NCBI RefSeq assembly: GCF_014486695.1
Contig: NZ_JACTAB010000010.1
Coordinates: forward strand, 1 to 56,293
DNA from: Flavobacterium buctense
Lineage (GTDB): Bacteria; Bacteroidota; Bacteroidia; Flavobacteriales; Flavobacteriaceae
Direction of reading: 5' to 3'
DNA length: 56,293 bases
The notes beneath the pieces were generated by a model that made no database searches, was not told where the DNA came from, and saw only the letters and a program-made list of their open reading frames with translations. Positions 9,217 to 17,496 of the stretch are shown here, in pieces. The translations under genes were made by a program, and so were the position numbers. Within the stretch, counting starts at the first letter, position 1. Each line of letters starts with the position of its first letter.

Positions 9217-10257
9217 ATGAAAAAAAGACTTAATTTTTTAGACCGATTTTTAACGTTGTGGATTTTTTTAGCCATGTTACTTGGCGTCGGAATTGGTTAT
9301 TTTATTCCGAATTCGGATGATTTTATCAACTCGTTTTCTTCGGGAACAACTAATGTGCCTTTGGCGATTGGGTTAATCTTGATGATGTATCCGCCGTTAA
9401 CCAAAATCGATTTTTCGAAAGTACCGCAAATGTTTAAGCAGCCTAAATTACTTACGGCTTCCTTTTTTATCACTTGGATAGTCGGACCGTTTTTGATGTT
9501 TTTTTTGGCAACATTTTTCCTTAAAGACTATCCCGAATACATGACCGGATTAATCATCATAGGCATTGCGCCTTGTATTGCGATGGTGATTGTTTGGAAC
9601 GAACTGGCCGAAGGTAACCGCGAATTAACGGCCGGTTTGATTGGCATTAATAGTTTGCTTCAAGTATTCTTCTTCAGTTTATATGCATACTTTTATTTAG
9701 AAATCATGTTGCCGTTATTTGGTATTAAAGGATTAGCCTTAGATATTACTGTTGCCGAAATTGCCAAAACAGTTGGGATTTACCTAGGTATTCCTTTTGC
9801 TTTGGCGGTTGTTAGTCGATATGCGATTAAGCAATTGATTGGTGATAAATGGTTTAATCAAAAGTTCCTTCCGTTTGTTTCACCCATTACGTTGATTGCG
9901 TTATTGTTCACGATTGTAGTCATGTTCAGTTTGAAAGGCGAAATGATAGTCGATTTACCAATGGATGTAGTTCGAATTGCCATTCCGTTAGTGATTTTCT
10001 TTGCCATTATGTTCTTCTTGATGTTTTTTGTTTCGAAGAAGATTGGGGCGAACTACCGAGAGGCAGTTGCTTTATCGTTTACCGCTTCGGGTAATAATTT
10101 CGAGTTGGCAATAGCGGTTTCTATTGGCGTATTCGGGATTAATAGCGGACAAGCGTTTGCCGGCGTAATTGGCCCATTAGTAGAAGTACCGGCATTGATT
10201 ATATTAGTCAATGTGGCTTTTTGGCTTAGAAAAAAGTATTTTACAAAAAACATTTAA
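9217..10257 (+). CDS. arsB: Arsenite efflux transporter, ACR3 family
   Basis: Ten-helix arsenite/H+ antiporter of the ACR3 type (346 residues), which exports the arsenite made by arsenate reductase. Helix 4 has the conserved cysteine Cys120 in GIIIIGIAPC-AMVIVWNELA, and helix 9 has the TASGNNFELAIAV motif, both hallmarks of ACR3. It follows the hexanucleotide repeat by 39 bp and precedes the methyltransferase by 5 bp. The symbol arsB is used broadly here; acr3 is the precise family name. Confidence 0.95.
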   Translation: MKKRLNFLDRFLTLWIFLAMLLGVGIGYFIPNSDDFINSFSSGTTNVPLAIGLILMMYPPLTKIDFSKVPQMFKQPKLLTASFFITWIVGPFLMFFLATFFLKDYPEYMTGLIIIGIAPCIAMVIVWNELAEGNRELTAGLIGINSLLQVFFFSLYAYFYLEIMLPLFGIKGLALDITVAEIAKTVGIYLGIPFALAVVSRYAIKQLIGDKWFNQKFLPFVSPITLIALLFTIVVMFSLKGEMIVDLPMDVVRIAIPLVIFFAIMFFLMFFVSKKIGANYREAVALSFTASGNNFELAIAVSIGVFGINSGQAFAGVIGPLVEVPALIILVNVAFWLRKKYFTKNI

Positions 10258-10262
10258 ATCTT

Positions 10263-10874
10263 ATGGAAAGAAAAGAACACTGGGAAAATGTATTTTCTAC
10301 CAAGACTGAAAAAGAAGTAAGTTGGTACCAACAATACCCCAAAACTTCCATCGATTATATAACCGCTTTAGGTTTGCCTTTGGAGGCGAAAATTATTGAT
10401 ATTGGTGGTGGCGATAGCTATTTGATGGACGCTTTGTTGGATTTGGGTTACACCAATTTGACTTTAGTAGACATTTCTGCGAATGCTATTGAAAGAATCA
10501 AAACCCGATTGGGCGACAAGGCAGCTAAAGTTACTTTTATCGTTTCAGATATTTTAGATTTTGAACCAACGGAACACTATGATTTTTGGCATGACCGAGC
10601 TTGTTTTCACTTTTTGACTAAACCGGATGATATTGATCAATATTCGAAAATTGTCAGTCAGGCTCTAGCCAATGACGGAAAGCTTTTTATCGGTACTTTT
10701 TCGGATAACGGACCTAAAAAATGCAGTGGTTTGGAAATCTCCCAATACAATAGGGAAAGTTTATGTTTTGTATTCGAAAGTGATTTTGAATTAAGCGGCT
10801 GTTTTACCGAAGCGCATCAAACGCCTTTTGACACGACCCAAGATTTCCTTTTTTGCGGATTCAAAAGAAAGTAA
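10263..10874 (+). CDS. Class I SAM-dependent methyltransferase
   Basis: A 203-residue Rossmann methyltransferase. Motif I is KIIDIGGGDSYL (about residues 43-54). The acidic strand-2 end is LTLVDISANAIERI, and motif IV is YDFWHDRACFHFLT. It lacks the conserved cysteine set of the arsenite methyltransferase ArsM, so arsenic methylation is not supported. The opening HWENVFSTKTEKEVSWYQ recalls the TPMT/tellurite-resistance-like group acting on small thiols or metalloid compounds. It sits 5 bp after acr3 and 4 bp before the arsC start, so it is co-transcribed. The true substrate is unknown. Confidence 0.8.
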   Translation: MERKEHWENVFSTKTEKEVSWYQQYPKTSIDYITALGLPLEAKIIDIGGGDSYLMDALLDLGYTNLTLVDISANAIERIKTRLGDKAAKVTFIVSDILDFEPTEHYDFWHDRACFHFLTKPDDIDQYSKIVSQALANDGKLFIGTFSDNGPKKCSGLEISQYNRESLCFVFESDFELSGCFTEAHQTPFDTTQDFLFCGFKRK

Positions 10875-10878
10875 AAGC

Positions 10879-11298
10879 ATGAAAAATATATTGGTTTTAT
10901 GCACAGGCAACAGTTGTCGCAGCCAAATGGCACATGGTTATTTAACCCATTTTACAAATTCAAATGATGTTGCGGTTTATTCAGCCGGTGTAGAATCACA
11001 TGGCGTAAATGCTTTGGCTGTAGCCATCATGAGAGAAGACGGCGTGGATATTTCAAAACACACTTCTAATCTTGCGGAGGAGTATTCAAATATTCCTTTT
11101 GATTTTGTGATTACGGTTTGTGACAATGCCAAAGAACGTTGTCCGTTTTTCCCAACGCAAGCCATAAAGTGGCACCATAATTTTCCTGATCCTTCAAAAG
11201 CAAAAGGGTCAACGATGGAAGTCATTGAATCGTTTAGAACAGTAAGACAACAGATTAAAGCGTATTGCAAAGACTTTGTCGAAACCCATAATCTCTAA
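10879..11298 (+). CDS. arsC: Arsenate reductase, thioredoxin-coupled type
   Basis: Reduces arsenate to arsenite for ACR3 to export. The three catalytic cysteines are in place: Cys8 and Arg14 in the P-loop CTGNSCRS, and the redox pair Cys81 and Cys88 in VITVCDNAKERCPFFP, the spacing of the staphylococcal enzyme. The general-acid region is NFPDPSKAKG. I start the gene at the ATG at 10879, 4 bp after the methyltransferase stop. That gives 139 residues and a proper N-terminal strand. A longer frame from 10828 would overlap the methyltransferase and add a meaningless extension. Last gene of the operon, followed by a terminator. Confidence 0.95.
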   Translation: MKNILVLCTGNSCRSQMAHGYLTHFTNSNDVAVYSAGVESHGVNALAVAIMREDGVDISKHTSNLAEEYSNIPFDFVITVCDNAKERCPFFPTQAIKWHHNFPDPSKAKGSTMEVIESFRTVRQQIKAYCKDFVETHNL

Positions 11299-11301
11299 AT
11301 A

Positions 11302-11331
11302 AAAACGTCCCAAACAATCGGGACGTTTTTT
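11302..11331. terminator. Bidirectional terminator between arsC and lpd
   Basis: AACGTCCC and GGGACGTT arms enclose an 8-base loop. A T-run follows on the plus strand (11327-11332) and an A-run precedes it, so the hairpin can terminate both the arsenic operon and the convergent lpd transcript. Confidence 0.85.
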
Positions 11332-11351
11332 ATTATTATCTAACAATATAA

Positions 11352-12755
11352 TTATACATGTAATGCACGGTTGTCAGTTGCCGCTAAAGCCGCTTCTTTT
11401 ATGGCTTCCGCGAAAGTTGGATGCGCATGTGACATACGAGAAATATCTTCGGCACTGGCTCTGAATTCCATAGCGGTAACCGCTTCGGCAATCAAATCGG
11501 CACAACGAGCACCAATCATGTGGATTCCTAAAACTTCGTCGGTTTTGGCATCCGCTAAGATTTTTACAAATCCATCCAAATCACCACCGGCACGAGCTCT
11601 TCCTAACGCTTTGAAAGGGAAACTTCCTGCTTTGTAAGCCACTCCGGTCTCTTTTAATTGCTCTTCGGTTTTACCTACGGCAGCAACTTCCGGCCAAGTG
11701 TAAACTACACCCGGAATTAAGTTGTAATCGATGTGTGGTTTTTGTCCCGCCATGATTTCGGCTACTAAAACACCTTCTTCTTCGGCTTTATGGGCTAACA
11801 TCGCGCCACGAACTACATCTCCAATTGCGTAGATGTTTGGCACATTAGTTTGCAAATGGTCATTGACATCAATCATACCTCTTTCGGTAACTTTTACGCC
11901 GGCTTTGTCTGCCGCTAATCCGTCAGTATAAGGACGACGACCTACGGCTACCAAACAATAATCGCCTTCAAAAGTTACGGTGTTACCTTTAGCATCATCG
12001 GCTTGAACGGTTACGCTTTTACCTTTTCGGGTTACTTCTTTTACTTTGTGAGAAGTGTAGAATTTCATGCCTTGTTTTTTCAAGACTTTGGTCAATTCTT
12101 TAGACAAACCGGCATCCATACCCGGAATGATTCGGTCTAAATATTCCACTACAGAAACTTGAGCACCCAATCTTAAATATACTTGTCCTAATTCGATACC
12201 AATAACACCACCACCAATGATGATTAAGTGTTTCGGTACTTCTGGTAATTTCAACGCTTCGGTAGAAGTGATGATTCTTTCTTTGTCCAATTTGATGAAA
12301 GGCAACGAAGACGGTTTTGAACCGGTTGCAATTACGATATTTTTTCCTTCGATTACTTCTGAAGAACCGTCGGCTTTGGTTACTTTAACATGAGTAGCAT
12401 CTTCAAAAGACCCTAATCCTTCAAAAACGGTGACTTTATTTTTGTCCATTAAAAACTTCACACCACCGCTGGTTTGGTCAACTACGGCTTGTTTGCGGGC
12501 AATCATTTTTTCCAAATTTACCTTTACTTCTCCTGAAACCTCAATACCATGGTCGGCAAAGTGTTGTAATTCTTCATAATGATGAGAGGAAGCTAAAAGT
12601 GCTTTGGAAGGAATACAACCCACATTCAAGCAAGTGCCTCCTAAAGTAGAATATTTTTCAATGATGGCAGTTTTGAAACCCAATTGGGCACAACGAATAG
12701 CGGAAACATAGCCGCCCGGACCTGAACCTATGATGACAACGTCAAATGAACTCAT
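11352..12755 (-). CDS. lpdA: Dihydrolipoyl dehydrogenase (E3)
   Basis: FAD/NAD-dependent disulfide oxidoreductase (467 residues) that reoxidises dihydrolipoamide in the 2-oxoacid dehydrogenase complexes and the glycine cleavage system. FAD-binding GSGPGGY lies at residues 10-16. The redox disulfide is in GGTCLNVGCIPSK, the NAD-binding motif is IIGGGVIGIELG, and a second FAD segment is NIYAIGDV. The C-terminal interface domain ends with the catalytic His-Glu in HAHPTFAEAIKEA. No other complex subunit lies nearby, so it is transcribed alone from the promoter just upstream. Confidence 0.97.
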   Translation of the reverse strand: MSSFDVVIIGSGPGGYVSAIRCAQLGFKTAIIEKYSTLGGTCLNVGCIPSKALLASSHHYEELQHFADHGIEVSGEVKVNLEKMIARKQAVVDQTSGGVKFLMDKNKVTVFEGLGSFEDATHVKVTKADGSSEVIEGKNIVIATGSKPSSLPFIKLDKERIITSTEALKLPEVPKHLIIIGGGVIGIELGQVYLRLGAQVSVVEYLDRIIPGMDAGLSKELTKVLKKQGMKFYTSHKVKEVTRKGKSVTVQADDAKGNTVTFEGDYCLVAVGRRPYTDGLAADKAGVKVTERGMIDVNDHLQTNVPNIYAIGDVVRGAMLAHKAEEEGVLVAEIMAGQKPHIDYNLIPGVVYTWPEVAAVGKTEEQLKETGVAYKAGSFPFKALGRARAGGDLDGFVKILADAKTDEVLGIHMIGARCADLIAEAVTAMEFRASAEDISRMSHAHPTFAEAIKEAALAATDNRALHV

Positions 12756-12795
12756 AATACTATATAAAAATTAGTGTGTTTTGTTTACTGTGGCA

Positions 12796-12824
12796 CAAAA
12801 TTACGAATTAAATTTCAATGGCAA
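12796..12824 (-). promoter_or_regulatory. Bacteroidetes-type promoter of lpd
   Basis: On the minus strand, TAATTTTG (12803-12796) matches the -7 consensus TAnnTTTG. A TTG (12824-12822) lies 18 bases upstream as the -33 element. The start codon is 40 bases downstream. The -33 falls inside the hexanucleotide repeat tract. Confidence 0.5.
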
Positions 12825-12880
12825 TATCAATATTAATGGCAATGTTAATGATCATATCAATATCAATAATAATGGCCAAA
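12813..12880. repeat. Second degenerate hexanucleotide tract (CAATGG/CAATAT/TAATGG)
   Basis: Consecutive six-base units such as CAATGG, CAATAT, TAATGG and CAATGT fill the gap between lpd and the Lrp gene. They are the same family as the tract at 9074-9178, though more decayed. Confidence 0.7.
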
Positions 12881-12892
12881 ATGAAATCATTT

Positions 12893-13345
12893 TTATAATG
12901 TAAAAGCCGTCGTGTTTTTAACTTCGCCAATCATGAATGTACTGTGTGTACTGCCTATGTGTTGGAGTGTAGTCAATTTGGTCACCATAAATTCGCGGTA
13001 AGCTTCCATGTCTTTGACACAAATTTTTAAGATATAATCGTAATCACCACTAACGTGAAAACACTCCAGAATTTCTTCTAATTTGACCACTTGATGTTCA
13101 AAAGTGGTTAAGAATTCTTTAGAGTGTTGGATGAGTTTGATATGGCAAAACACTACAAACCCTTTGTTTATTTTGTTTCGATTGAGTAAAGCCACGTATT
13201 GATCAATAATTCCTTCACGCTCAAGTTTCTTGATGCGTTCGTAAACAGCAGTAACGGAAAGATTTAGTTTTACCGATAACTCTTTAGTGGTTTTTTTGGT
13301 GTCTTGTTGGAGTAGGGCAAGGAGTTTTTTGTCGATGTTGTCCAT
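12893..13345 (-). CDS. Lrp/AsnC-family transcriptional regulator
   Basis: A 150-residue feast/famine regulator. The N-terminal winged helix-turn-helix (residues about 5-60) reads TTKELSVKLNLSVTAVYERI, followed by the wing KLEREGIIDQY. The C-terminal RAM domain (about 65-145), with ECFHVSGDYDYILKI, normally binds an amino-acid effector. It is divergent from the methionine gamma-lyase-like gene across a 183-bp AT-rich region. Such a pair usually means the regulator controls the neighbouring sulfur amino-acid enzyme in response to an amino acid. That is inference from arrangement. Confidence 0.9.
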   Translation of the reverse strand: MDNIDKKLLALLQQDTKKTTKELSVKLNLSVTAVYERIKKLEREGIIDQYVALLNRNKINKGFVVFCHIKLIQHSKEFLTTFEHQVVKLEEILECFHVSGDYDYILKICVKDMEAYREFMVTKLTTLQHIGSTHSTFMIGEVKNTTAFTL

Positions 13346-13528
13346 GAGTTGTTGGTTGTTGGTTCTGAATAGTTTTAAAAACTAAAATTTTTCTTTTGAA
13401 AGTGTAAATTTAATAATTTTTACTATTAAAATTTATTTATATAGTTTTTAAATCTAAATTATATTATTTGTATTGATAATTTAACTGTATTTTATCAATT
13501 TTGTAAGTGAATATAACACATCCAATTT
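13346..13528. promoter_or_regulatory. AT-rich divergent promoter region between lrp-like and PLP-lyase genes
   Basis: This 183-bp spacer is extremely AT-rich and contains imperfect inverted repeats such as TTTAATAATTTTTACTATTAAA around 13410-13431, plausible Lrp-type binding DNA. Copies of an AACCAACAACC simple repeat lie at both edges, next to both start codons. No clear TAnnTTTG box was found. Confidence 0.35.
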
Positions 13529-14779
13529 ATGAATAACCACTTAAACCCGACAACCAACAACCGACAACCAACAACTAATTCAAATTTTCATCCTGCCGAT
13601 AAAATCCAGGATTTGCAATACTTTGGAGAATTTGGAGGTGTGAATCCTTCTATTTCTGATAGCTCAACTTATACTTTTCTTTCGGCCAAAACCATGTTTG
13701 ATACTTTTGAAGGCAATGCTGAAGGTTGTTACTTATACTCGCGTCATTCTTCGCCTATGAATTTGTATTTGGGGCAAGCGTTGGCGGCAATGGAAGGCAC
13801 CGAGAGTGCCAATGTTTCAGCATCCGGTATGGGTGCAATTACGCCTGTTTTGCTCCAGTTGTGTGCTGCCGGAGATGAAATCGTCTCGAGTCGCACCATT
13901 TATGGCGGAACTTACGCTTTTATGAAAAACATGTTGCCGAAATGGAATATCAAAACCCGATTTGTCGATATTACCAAATTGGACCAAGTCACTGCAGCGA
14001 TTACGCCAAACACCAAAGTTTTGTATTGTGAAACGGTTAGCAATCCTTTGTTGGAAGTTGCTGATATTGAAGCTTTAGCCATTATTGCCAAAGAGCACAA
14101 TATTAAGTTGGTGGTTGACAATACTTTTTCGCCTTTGTCAGTCGCGCCGGCAAAACTGGGAGCTGATGTTGTGATTCACAGTTTGACTAAGTTCATAAAC
14201 GGTAGTAGTGATACCGTAGGTGGTGTAGTTTGTGCTTCGCAGGATTTTATCAATGATTTGAAGAATGTGAATGACGGCGCAAGCATGCTTTTAGGACCAA
14301 CTATGGATAGTTTAAGAGCATCAAGTATTTTAAAAAACTTACGCACACTCCATATTCGCATGAAACAGCATAGTCATAACGCTATGTTTTTGGCCCAACA
14401 ATTTGAAAAAGACGGATTGAAAGTGGTTTATCCCGGATTGCCGAGTCATCCGAGTCATGAGTTGTATGACAGTATGATTAATCCGGAATATGGTTTTGGC
14501 GGCATGATGACAATCGATGTTGGAACTTTAGACAAAGCCAATGAGCTGATGGAATTAATGCAACACCGAAACTTGGGCTACTTAGCGGTAAGTTTAGGTT
14601 TTTATAAAACATTGTTTAGTGCGCCGGGAACTTCTACCTCAAGTGAGATTCCTTTGGAAGAGCAACACGAAATGGGCTTGACCGATGGCTTAATTCGTTT
14701 TTCCATTGGTTTAGATAATGACATTAAGCGTACTTATGAAATGATGAAACAATGTATGACTGAATTGAATATTATTTAA
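13529..14779 (+). CDS. Cys/Met-metabolism PLP-dependent enzyme, methionine gamma-lyase-like
   Basis: Gamma-family PLP enzyme (416 residues) of the cystathionine/methionine lyase group. It probably splits methionine or a related thioether amino acid to a 2-oxo acid, ammonia and a thiol. The cofactor lysine is Lys221 in DVVIHSLTKFINGSSD. Phosphate-binding SASGMGAI and active-site YSRHSSPMN lie at the expected places, and LVVDNTFSPL gives the PLP-pyridine aspartate. Residues 2-19 are Asn/Thr/Pro-rich and encoded by an AACCAACAACCGAC simple repeat, so they are probably a dispensable extension. No better start exists before residue 54. The divergent Lrp gene suggests amino-acid-responsive control. 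Exact substrate is uncertain. Confidence 0.85.
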   Translation: MNNHLNPTTNNRQPTTNSNFHPADKIQDLQYFGEFGGVNPSISDSSTYTFLSAKTMFDTFEGNAEGCYLYSRHSSPMNLYLGQALAAMEGTESANVSASGMGAITPVLLQLCAAGDEIVSSRTIYGGTYAFMKNMLPKWNIKTRFVDITKLDQVTAAITPNTKVLYCETVSNPLLEVADIEALAIIAKEHNIKLVVDNTFSPLSVAPAKLGADVVIHSLTKFINGSSDTVGGVVCASQDFINDLKNVNDGASMLLGPTMDSLRASSILKNLRTLHIRMKQHSHNAMFLAQQFEKDGLKVVYPGLPSHPSHELYDSMINPEYGFGGMMTIDVGTLDKANELMELMQHRNLGYLAVSLGFYKTLFSAPGTSTSSEIPLEEQHEMGLTDGLIRFSIGLDNDIKRTYEMMKQCMTELNII

Positions 14780-14851
14780 GTTATTATACTTTGATTTTTA
14801 ATTTGATGTAACAGCTTTTGTGTTAAAGTTTTAAATAATATCAGGCATTAG

Positions 14852-14882
14852 TTGTAGGTATTTTTCTTGTTTTGTAGCTTTG
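14852..14882 (+). promoter_or_regulatory. Bacteroidetes-type promoter of the T9SS protein gene
   Basis: TTG (14852-14854) as -33 and TAGCTTTG (14875-14882) as -7 (consensus TAnnTTTG) are separated by 20 bases. The ATG at 14880 falls within the -7 box and cannot be translated from this promoter, so translation must begin at 14901. Confidence 0.6.
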
Positions 14883-14900
14883 AACATTAATTTTTTTGAT

Positions 14901-16127
14901 ATGAAACGAATACTACTTTTGCTCTCTTTTGTTAGTTTAAATGCGGTATCTCAAACGGTTAGTGTTTTGAATATTGCAACAAATGAATTGGTTTACAGCA
15001 CACACAACGGAAAAATTTATGCTTCAATTCCAAGTGCTAACGGATCCAATGGAAACAGTATTGGAATAATAAACCCAACTACCATTTCTTTGGAAAATAC
15101 TGTGCCTATTGGAAGTGAACCCAATGTTTTAGCCATTTCATCCGACGGGCAAACATTGTATTGTGGTTTTAACGGAACTTCCTCAGTAAGAAAGTTTAAC
15201 GTGACAAACAATACAGCTGGAATTCAGTTTCCTGTAGGAAGTGATAGTTTTTTAGGCCCTTTTTACGCAGAAGACATTGAAGTGATGCCCGATAACCCTA
15301 ACACAATTGCCGTTGCCCGTCGCAATAATGGTTTTAGTCCAAAACACGAAGGTGTAGCTGTTTTTGATGAAGGGATTATGCGTACTACAACTTCTCAAGA
15401 CCATACCGGTAGTAACCAAATTGAATTTGTAAATGCTAATCTATTAGTAGGATTTAACAACGAGACTACCGAATTTGGTTTTCGAAAACTTACTGTAAAT
15501 GCTTCGGGTGTTACAGAAACAAGTGTAGTGAACAGCATTACTTGGGGTTTTGGTTTAAAATTCTCATCACACAATGGGAAAGCATATTTCACCAATGGAA
15601 CTGTAGTAGATTATAACTTTTCCCCTTTTGTTTCAGGTACTTTTACCAATGCCAATGGTCCGAGTGTTTTTGATACTAATACTAATTTAGTAGCTTTTGG
15701 AACTTATGATTTTAACGGAACCATCAATTTTAAACGATATAATCCGGAGACGTATTTGTTAACAGATAATTTACCAATAACTCAAGCTAACGGTGATGTA
15801 AAGTCGATTATTACTTGCGGTAATGGCTGTTATGCTTTCAATACTACAGATGATAAAGTGGTTATTATCAGATATACATTAGGAACAAACGACAATCATT
15901 TAGCGGCACAAACACAAGTATATCCTAATCCAACTAACGGTCTTTTGCACATAGTAATACCTGATAGTTTTACCTTGAATAATCTAACTATCACCAATAC
16001 TTTAGGTCAAAAGATTATGACTTCTTACCAAAATACCGTTGATGTGAGTTCGCTATCAAAAGGCACTTATTTGATTACGGTAGAAACAGCTTACGGTAAT
16101 GCCACGAAACAGTTTGTAAAATTATAA
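14901..16127 (+). CDS. Secreted protein with T9SS type A sorting domain
   Basis: Cell-surface or secreted protein (408 residues from this start). A signal peptide (KRILLLLSFVSLNAVSQ) precedes a body of repeated short beta segments typical of a beta-propeller, for example LVYSTHNGKIYASIPS and EPNVLAISSDGQTLYCGF. The last about 75 residues form a type A sorting domain: VYPNPTNGLLHIVIPD, ITNTLGQKI and LSKGTYLITVETAYG..KQFVKL. That domain sends the protein through the type IX system and is cleaved on export. The start at 14901 is chosen because the upstream ATG overlaps the promoter -7 box. It lies 10 bp before the M28 peptidase, so the two are probably co-transcribed. The binding partner or function of the propeller is unknown. 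Confidence 0.85.
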   Translation: MKRILLLLSFVSLNAVSQTVSVLNIATNELVYSTHNGKIYASIPSANGSNGNSIGIINPTTISLENTVPIGSEPNVLAISSDGQTLYCGFNGTSSVRKFNVTNNTAGIQFPVGSDSFLGPFYAEDIEVMPDNPNTIAVARRNNGFSPKHEGVAVFDEGIMRTTTSQDHTGSNQIEFVNANLLVGFNNETTEFGFRKLTVNASGVTETSVVNSITWGFGLKFSSHNGKAYFTNGTVVDYNFSPFVSGTFTNANGPSVFDTNTNLVAFGTYDFNGTINFKRYNPETYLLTDNLPITQANGDVKSIITCGNGCYAFNTTDDKVVIIRYTLGTNDNHLAAQTQVYPNPTNGLLHIVIPDSFTLNNLTITNTLGQKIMTSYQNTVDVSSLSKGTYLITVETAYGNATKQFVKL

Positions 16128-16137
16128 ATGTAGTCAA

Positions 16138-17493
16138 ATGAAAAAATGTCTTTTACTAATGGTTGTTATTTTAGGTAATACTTTCAACGCTGTCGCTCAA
16201 TCCGATAGCCGATTGTATGATATTATTGAAGCGGTTTCAGCTGAACGTTTAGAAAAAGACATTCGCATTTTGGCCAATTTTGGCACCCGAAATACCTTTA
16301 GTGATACGATTTCTAATTCAAGAGGAATTGGAGCCGCTCGTCGTTGGATTAAAGGCGAGTTTGATAAGATTGACAAAGACTGTAAAAATTGTTTAGAGGT
16401 TTTTTACCAAAAAGATTTGGTTACACCTAAAGATGGGAATCGAATTCCAAAAGAAGCTTATGTTGTCAATGTAGTTGCAATTCAAAAAGGCACCAAATAT
16501 CCCAATCGTTATATCATCATGACCGGCGATATCGATAGTCGCAATTCGGATACGATGGATTACACCAATGATGCACCGGGTGCCAACGACAATGCCTCGG
16601 GTATGGCCGGAACTATTGAGGCTGCGAGAGTATTGTCGAAATATAGTTTTGAGAACAGTATTATTTACTTAGGCTTGTCTGGTGAAGAACAAGGGTTATT
16701 TGGCGGAAAGGGTTTTGCCGAGTATGCGAAAAAGAACAATTGGGAAATCATAGGAGTGTTGAATAATGACATGATTGGGAATATAGAAGGGGTTGATGGT
16801 GTAATAGATAACAGAACTTTCCGAATATTTTCTGAACCAACGCCTGTAACTGAAACCGAAAAAGAAAGAAACCAACGCCGTTTTTATGGTGGAGAAGTAG
16901 ATGGGATTTCTCGTCAATTGGCGCGTTACATACATAAATCGGTGACCACTTACATGCCCGAAATGAACCCAATGATGGTCTATCGTTTGGACCGATTTGG
17001 ACGTGGCGGTCATCATCGTCCTTTTAATGATTTAGGGTATGCCGGTGTTCGTATCATGGAAGCCCATGAAAATTATAACCGTCAGCATCAAAATACCAGA
17101 GTTGAAAACGGAATCAACTATGGTGATGTAATCGAAGGCGTTAATTTTGATTATGCTAAAAAGCTAACGGCTGTCAATGCTATTGTTTTGGCCGGATTAG
17201 GTTGGTCACCACCGGAACCGAAAAACGTGACAATCGGTGGCGTAGTAGAACCGAATACCAAACTCAAATGGGATAAAGCTGCTGATGATTCCGTAATTGG
17301 GTACAAAATATACTGGCGATTGACCACTTCACCTCAATGGGAAAACAGCCGGTTTGTTGGCAACATTGATGCCTATGAACTAAAAGGAATAGTGATTGAC
17401 AACTATTATTTTGGCGTAGCCAGTGTAAACAAAATTGGGCAAGAAAGTGTAGTGGTTTTTCCCTCAGCAGTGATGCGCAGTACGAGTAAGTAA
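16138..17493 (+). CDS. Secreted M28-family metallopeptidase with C-terminal fibronectin type III-like domain
   Basis: Exported zinc aminopeptidase-type enzyme (451 residues). The signal peptide ends at about residue 21 (NAVAQS). The catalytic core follows (about 30-355). GANDNASG holds the bridging aspartate, SGEEQGLFGGK the catalytic Glu pair, NNDMIGN another ligand, and RGGHHRPFND plus MEAHENYNRQH the distal histidines. The usual His-x-Asp first ligand reads GDIDSR here, as in a subgroup I recall from Bacteroidetes, so one ligand may differ. Residues about 365-450 look like a fibronectin III fold (KLKWDKAADDSVIGYKIYWR). Probably feeds on or processes extracellular peptides. It follows the T9SS protein in an apparent operon. 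Confidence 0.85.
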   Translation: MKKCLLLMVVILGNTFNAVAQSDSRLYDIIEAVSAERLEKDIRILANFGTRNTFSDTISNSRGIGAARRWIKGEFDKIDKDCKNCLEVFYQKDLVTPKDGNRIPKEAYVVNVVAIQKGTKYPNRYIIMTGDIDSRNSDTMDYTNDAPGANDNASGMAGTIEAARVLSKYSFENSIIYLGLSGEEQGLFGGKGFAEYAKKNNWEIIGVLNNDMIGNIEGVDGVIDNRTFRIFSEPTPVTETEKERNQRRFYGGEVDGISRQLARYIHKSVTTYMPEMNPMMVYRLDRFGRGGHHRPFNDLGYAGVRIMEAHENYNRQHQNTRVENGINYGDVIEGVNFDYAKKLTAVNAIVLAGLGWSPPEPKNVTIGGVVEPNTKLKWDKAADDSVIGYKIYWRLTTSPQWENSRFVGNIDAYELKGIVIDNYYFGVASVNKIGQESVVVFPSAVMRSTSK

Positions 17494-17496
17494 AAC

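Noticed and set aside
10263..10874. Arsenite methyltransferase ArsM
   Set aside because: The conserved ArsM cysteines are absent; only a generic class I methyltransferase can be supported.
10828..10878. Longer start for arsC
   Set aside because: It overlaps the methyltransferase gene by 47 bp and adds residues absent from the family; the ATG at 10879 gives the canonical N-terminus.
14880..14900. Upstream ATG of the T9SS protein
   Set aside because: It lies inside the -7 promoter box, so it cannot be in the transcript from that promoter.
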